Of a stretch of DNA of 64,000 bases, positions 61,680 through 64,000 are shown piece by piece. The notes beneath the pieces were generated by a model that saw nothing but the letters and a program-made list of their open reading frames with translations, did no database searches and was not told the origin of the DNA. Each line of letters opens with the position of its first letter. Within the stretch, counting starts at the first letter, position 1. The stretch is taken from assembly GCF_900187265.1 (NCBI RefSeq), contig NZ_LT906450.1:124001-188000 (forward strand), read 5' to 3'. Origin of the DNA: Rhodococcus rhodochrous (GTDB taxonomy: Bacteria; Actinomycetota; Actinomycetes; Mycobacteriales; Mycobacteriaceae). A program made the translations under genes and the position numbers.

Positions 61680-63062
61680 ATGACTGCAATTCTGCCCGGG
61701 GTGGGTGCGGCCCCGGACGCCGACCGATTGGAGGTCGGCAATTCCCTCGTGGTCCAGGACTGGGAGGCCCTCACCTTCCGGGTCCACAGGCGCGCCTACC
61801 GGGACGAGGAGATCTTCGCGCGGGAGCGGGAGAAGATCTGGGGCCGGACCTGGCTGTACCTCGGTCACGAGAGCGAGATTCCCGAACCGGGAGACTTCAA
61901 GACCCGCAGCCTGGGTGGACGTCCCCTGATCTTCGTCCGTGACAGTCACGGTACCGTGCAGGCCTATCTGAATGCGTGTCCGCACCGTGGGACGATCCTC
62001 TGCCGGGAACCGGAAGGAAGAGCGAAGAACTTCCAATGCTTCTACCACGCCTGGACCTTCCGCAACTCCGGTGAACTCGCCGCGCTTCCGGACAAGGATG
62101 CCTATCCGCAGGACAGTGCATTCGTCGAATCGCTGTCGTTGAGGCGGGTTCCGCGTCTGGGTATCCACGAGGGCTTCGTCTTCGTCGCCTTCACCCAGGA
62201 GGTTCCCGACCTGCTCGACCATCTGGGCGCTGCAGCCGACTACATGTCGATGACAGCGTCCATCGGCCCGGAGGGCATGACGACACTGCCGGGCGTCCAG
62301 AAGTACAGCGTCAAGGGGAACTGGAAGCTCGCCGTCGAGAACGCCATGGATGGCTACCATTTCGCTCCGACGCACAACACCTTCGTCGGCTATCTCCGCG
62401 AAACGGGTTTCGCCGTCACCGATCACGACCAGCACGCTCACGATCTCGGTAACGGACACGGTCTGCTCGTCCTCACCGGCCACAACGGCCGGATCGGCAT
62501 GGTCTGGGAACCCCGATTCGGAGATACGGAGAAGGAACGGATCGTCGGGAAGCGGGCGGAGATGGAAGCTCGCCTCGGAACGGAACGAGCCGCACAGGTC
62601 GCGGACGCGTCCAAGATCCTCTTCGTCTTCCCCAATCTGCTGCTCTTCGATCTGGAGGCATTGACCATCCGGCAACTCGAACCTGTGGGTCCAGGGCAGA
62701 CCGACGTGCGGGCATGGCAGTTCGTCGAGATCGGGGAGCCCGACGAGGTGCGGGCGCTACGTCTGAAGACGATGGCCAGCTTCGTCGGCCCCGGTGGTCT
62801 CGCCACACCCGACGACATCGAGGCGTACGAGGCCGTCCAGCGCGGCATCGTCGCGACGGCGGACGTCTCCGCCTACGCCGAGTTCGGCGACAGTGATCTG
62901 GACTGGAGCGATATGTCGCGCGGTATGGCCGACGATCTCGAAGGCCCTTCGGGCCGCTCGGTCGACGAAGGCGCGATGCGCAGTTTCTGGCGCCACTGGA
63001 GCAGGCGCATCGGACCGGTCGCAAGCGTGGATGCCGGCAATGCGGAAGGAACCACGGCATGA
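61680..63062 (+). CDS. Rieske aromatic ring-hydroxylating oxygenase, alpha subunit
   Basis: A 460-aa catalytic subunit. The Rieske [2Fe-2S] ligands are C100-x-H102 (ACPHRG) and C120-xx-H123 (CFYHAW). The mononuclear iron site has His227 and His232 in NAMDGYHFAPTH, with the bridging Asp224. The surrounding sequence (IFGRTW-like ERIWGRTWLYLGHESEIPEPGDFKTRSLGGRPLIFVRD) resembles p-cumate and benzoate-type dioxygenases, suggesting an aromatic acid substrate. ATG 61680 follows GGGAG. No ferredoxin or reductase gene is present in the window. Confidence 0.93.
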   Translation: MTAILPGVGAAPDADRLEVGNSLVVQDWEALTFRVHRRAYRDEEIFAREREKIWGRTWLYLGHESEIPEPGDFKTRSLGGRPLIFVRDSHGTVQAYLNACPHRGTILCREPEGRAKNFQCFYHAWTFRNSGELAALPDKDAYPQDSAFVESLSLRRVPRLGIHEGFVFVAFTQEVPDLLDHLGAAADYMSMTASIGPEGMTTLPGVQKYSVKGNWKLAVENAMDGYHFAPTHNTFVGYLRETGFAVTDHDQHAHDLGNGHGLLVLTGHNGRIGMVWEPRFGDTEKERIVGKRAEMEARLGTERAAQVADASKILFVFPNLLLFDLEALTIRQLEPVGPGQTDVRAWQFVEIGEPDEVRALRLKTMASFVGPGGLATPDDIEAYEAVQRGIVATADVSAYAEFGDSDLDWSDMSRGMADDLEGPSGRSVDEGAMRSFWRHWSRRIGPVASVDAGNAEGTTA

Positions 63063-63592
63063 CTCTCATGGAAACGACTCCCGGAACTGCACAGTCATCC
63101 GACGCCGGCGCGCCTGTCGTATCGCGCGCCGAGGTGGAGGACTTCCTCATCGCCGAAGCCGCGCTTCTCGACGAGTGGAAGCTCGATCGGTGGCTCGAGT
63201 TGTTCGTACCGGGTGCGTCGATGCAGGTCCCCACGACCGATCAATGGGCATTGGGGCCCGACGCCGCAGGCTATTTCGTCGCGGACGACTGGGATCTGAT
63301 CCAGGCGCGTGTCAAACGTCTCAAGAGCAGGAAGGCACACGCGGAGAACCCGCATTCGCGCACCACCCGGCTCGTCGGGAACGTGAGAGTGCTCGAGCAG
63401 TCGGGTGACGCCGTGCGTGTCGCAGCCAACTTCGTCATCCACAGGTTCCGCGACGGACACGGTTTCACCTATGCGGGTCGCTACGACCACACCTTGGAGG
63501 TCGGCGACTCGGGGCTGCGTTTCGTGCTCCGTCGTGCCGTCCTGACCAACGAGGCGATGGCTCCCGGCGCACGGCTCAGCTTCATCGTCTGA
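63059..63592 (+). CDS. Rieske aromatic ring-hydroxylating oxygenase, beta subunit
   Basis: A 177-aa small subunit with the cone-shaped NTF2-like fold: AEVEDFLIAEAALLDEWKLDRWLELFVPGASMQVPTTD and AHAENPHSRTTRLVGNVRVLEQSGDAVRVAANFVIHRFRDGHGFTYAGRYDHTLE. The HxENPxSRTxRLxxNVRV block is typical of p-cumate/benzoate-like enzymes. ATG overlaps the alpha stop by 4 nt, ensuring equal synthesis for an alpha3beta3 hexamer. Confidence 0.93.
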   Translation: MTLMETTPGTAQSSDAGAPVVSRAEVEDFLIAEAALLDEWKLDRWLELFVPGASMQVPTTDQWALGPDAAGYFVADDWDLIQARVKRLKSRKAHAENPHSRTTRLVGNVRVLEQSGDAVRVAANFVIHRFRDGHGFTYAGRYDHTLEVGDSGLRFVLRRAVLTNEAMAPGARLSFIV

Positions 63593-63631
63593 TCCCGCCC
63601 GCACGAACCCGGCCGCACGGGCCGTCGACGA

Positions 63632-63671
63632 CAACGGGGTTCCCGGAGACACATCTCCGGGAACCCCGTTG
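63632..63671. terminator. Bidirectional terminator
   Basis: A 17-bp perfect stem (CAACGGGGTTCCCGGAG and its complement; arms 63632-63648 and 63655-63671) with loop ACACAT. It lies between the oxygenase beta gene and the convergent amidase gene, 1 bp from the amidase stop codon. Confidence 0.88.
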
Positions 63672-63672
63672 C

Positions 63673-64000
63673 TCACGTCCAGGCGGGGAAGTCCTTCTTC
63701 CGGATCAGGCAGTGCACTCCCTTGACGTCGTCGACGACCTGGCTCACGGCGAGGTCACCGGCGGCACTCAGATAGAGATACGCGACCGACGGCGGAACCT
63801 CCGCCACCTCACCGAGGATCCTGATGGCCTCACGGACGCACTTCTTCACCGCTTCGTCCAGATCCCGGTCCATGCCGATCGCGATCCAGTGCTCCGAGGT
63901 CTCACCGAACGGCCCGCTCAGAGCTCCTGTCGATGCGAATGCCTCGTCCGGTGTGAGAACGGTGAGCCGTACCGTCGTGCGCAGGGATGCCTCCAGCGCC
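63673..64000 (-). CDS. Acetamidase/formamidase family protein, 3' part only
   Basis: The C-terminal 108 residues of a gene whose start lies beyond the window. SEHWIAIGMDRDLDEAVKKCVREAIRIL and LYLSAAGDLAVSQVVDDVKGVHCLIRKKDFPAWT match the end of the acetamidase/formamidase family, in which (T/S)xGxDxDLxEA and SxxxDLRVxQVVD are conserved. These enzymes release ammonia from short amides. A role with the neighbouring oxygenase is not established, since the gene is convergent. Confidence 0.8.
   Translation of the reverse strand, partial: ALEASLRTTVRLTVLTPDEAFASTGALSGPFGETSEHWIAIGMDRDLDEAVKKCVREAIRILGEVAEVPPSVAYLYLSAAGDLAVSQVVDDVKGVHCLIRKKDFPAWT

Overview
The window is a 64-kb stretch of a high-GC actinobacterial chromosome. 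I infer Rhodococcus or a close Nocardiaceae relative from the DUF6474 and DUF5926 proteins, an LCP protein, an F420-type LLM oxidoreductase, a Rv1733c-like protein, an IdeR-type iron box, very GC-rich third codon positions and many GTG starts. No rRNA, tRNA, CRISPR array, insertion sequence or prophage was recognised. Genes are tightly packed, with many 4-nt ATGA/GTGA overlaps. At least ten starts look leaderless: a TANNNT box lies 6-8 nt before the start codon.

Region 1 (1-11.4 kb) holds the end of a phytoene synthase gene, idi, a FetB-like permease, a 1060-aa single-chain biotin-dependent carboxylase and a UdgX-type uracil-DNA glycosylase. Next come a copper operon (YcnI, CopC, CopD) with a small membrane protein, a DUF6474 protein and a TM0106-type RecB-like nuclease.

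Region 2 (11.4-20.5 kb) is the most unusual part. A minus-strand operon, mauE-mauD-mauA-mauB-multicopper oxidase-amicyanin-second cupredoxin-mauF-like, encodes a tryptophan-tryptophylquinone (TTQ) amine dehydrogenase and its electron acceptors. Such operons are known mainly from Gram-negative methylotrophs and aralkylamine users. No mauG is present in the window; a Tat-exported laccase-like multicopper oxidase sits inside the operon. Heavy chain, both cupredoxins and the oxidase all carry lipoprotein-type signals, consistent with anchoring on the outer face of the membrane. An APC permease and an IclR regulator are transcribed divergently.

Region 3 (20.5-41.4 kb) is mostly housekeeping and stress functions: an alpha/beta hydrolase, an SDR, an MFS exporter with its MarR regulator, and a GDT1-type Mn/Ca exporter behind a yybP-ykoY manganese riboswitch. 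It also holds sodA, msrA, a ferritin, an LCP protein, a CPBP protease, an MHS-type MFS transporter, an IdeR-box DUF2470 gene, prephenate dehydratase and a histidine phosphatase.

Region 4 (41.5-51.1 kb) is an acyl-CoA beta-oxidation island: enoyl-CoA hydratase, quinone oxidoreductase, thiolase, two SDRs, a nitronate monooxygenase-like protein and an acyl-CoA dehydrogenase, with two paralogous TetR regulators. The acyl-CoA dehydrogenase is split by one in-frame TGA that replaces an expected Trp codon.

Region 5 (51.1-64 kb) has small housekeeping genes, serS, and then a catabolic island: a TauABC-like importer, a TauD/TfdA-like Fe(II)/2-oxoglutarate oxygenase, an MFS transporter and a Rieske ring-hydroxylating oxygenase alpha/beta pair. 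The same 15-bp palindrome, TCTCGTA(T/G)TACGAGA, lies upstream of both the importer and the Rieske genes, which suggests one regulator. The window ends inside a minus-strand acetamidase/formamidase gene.
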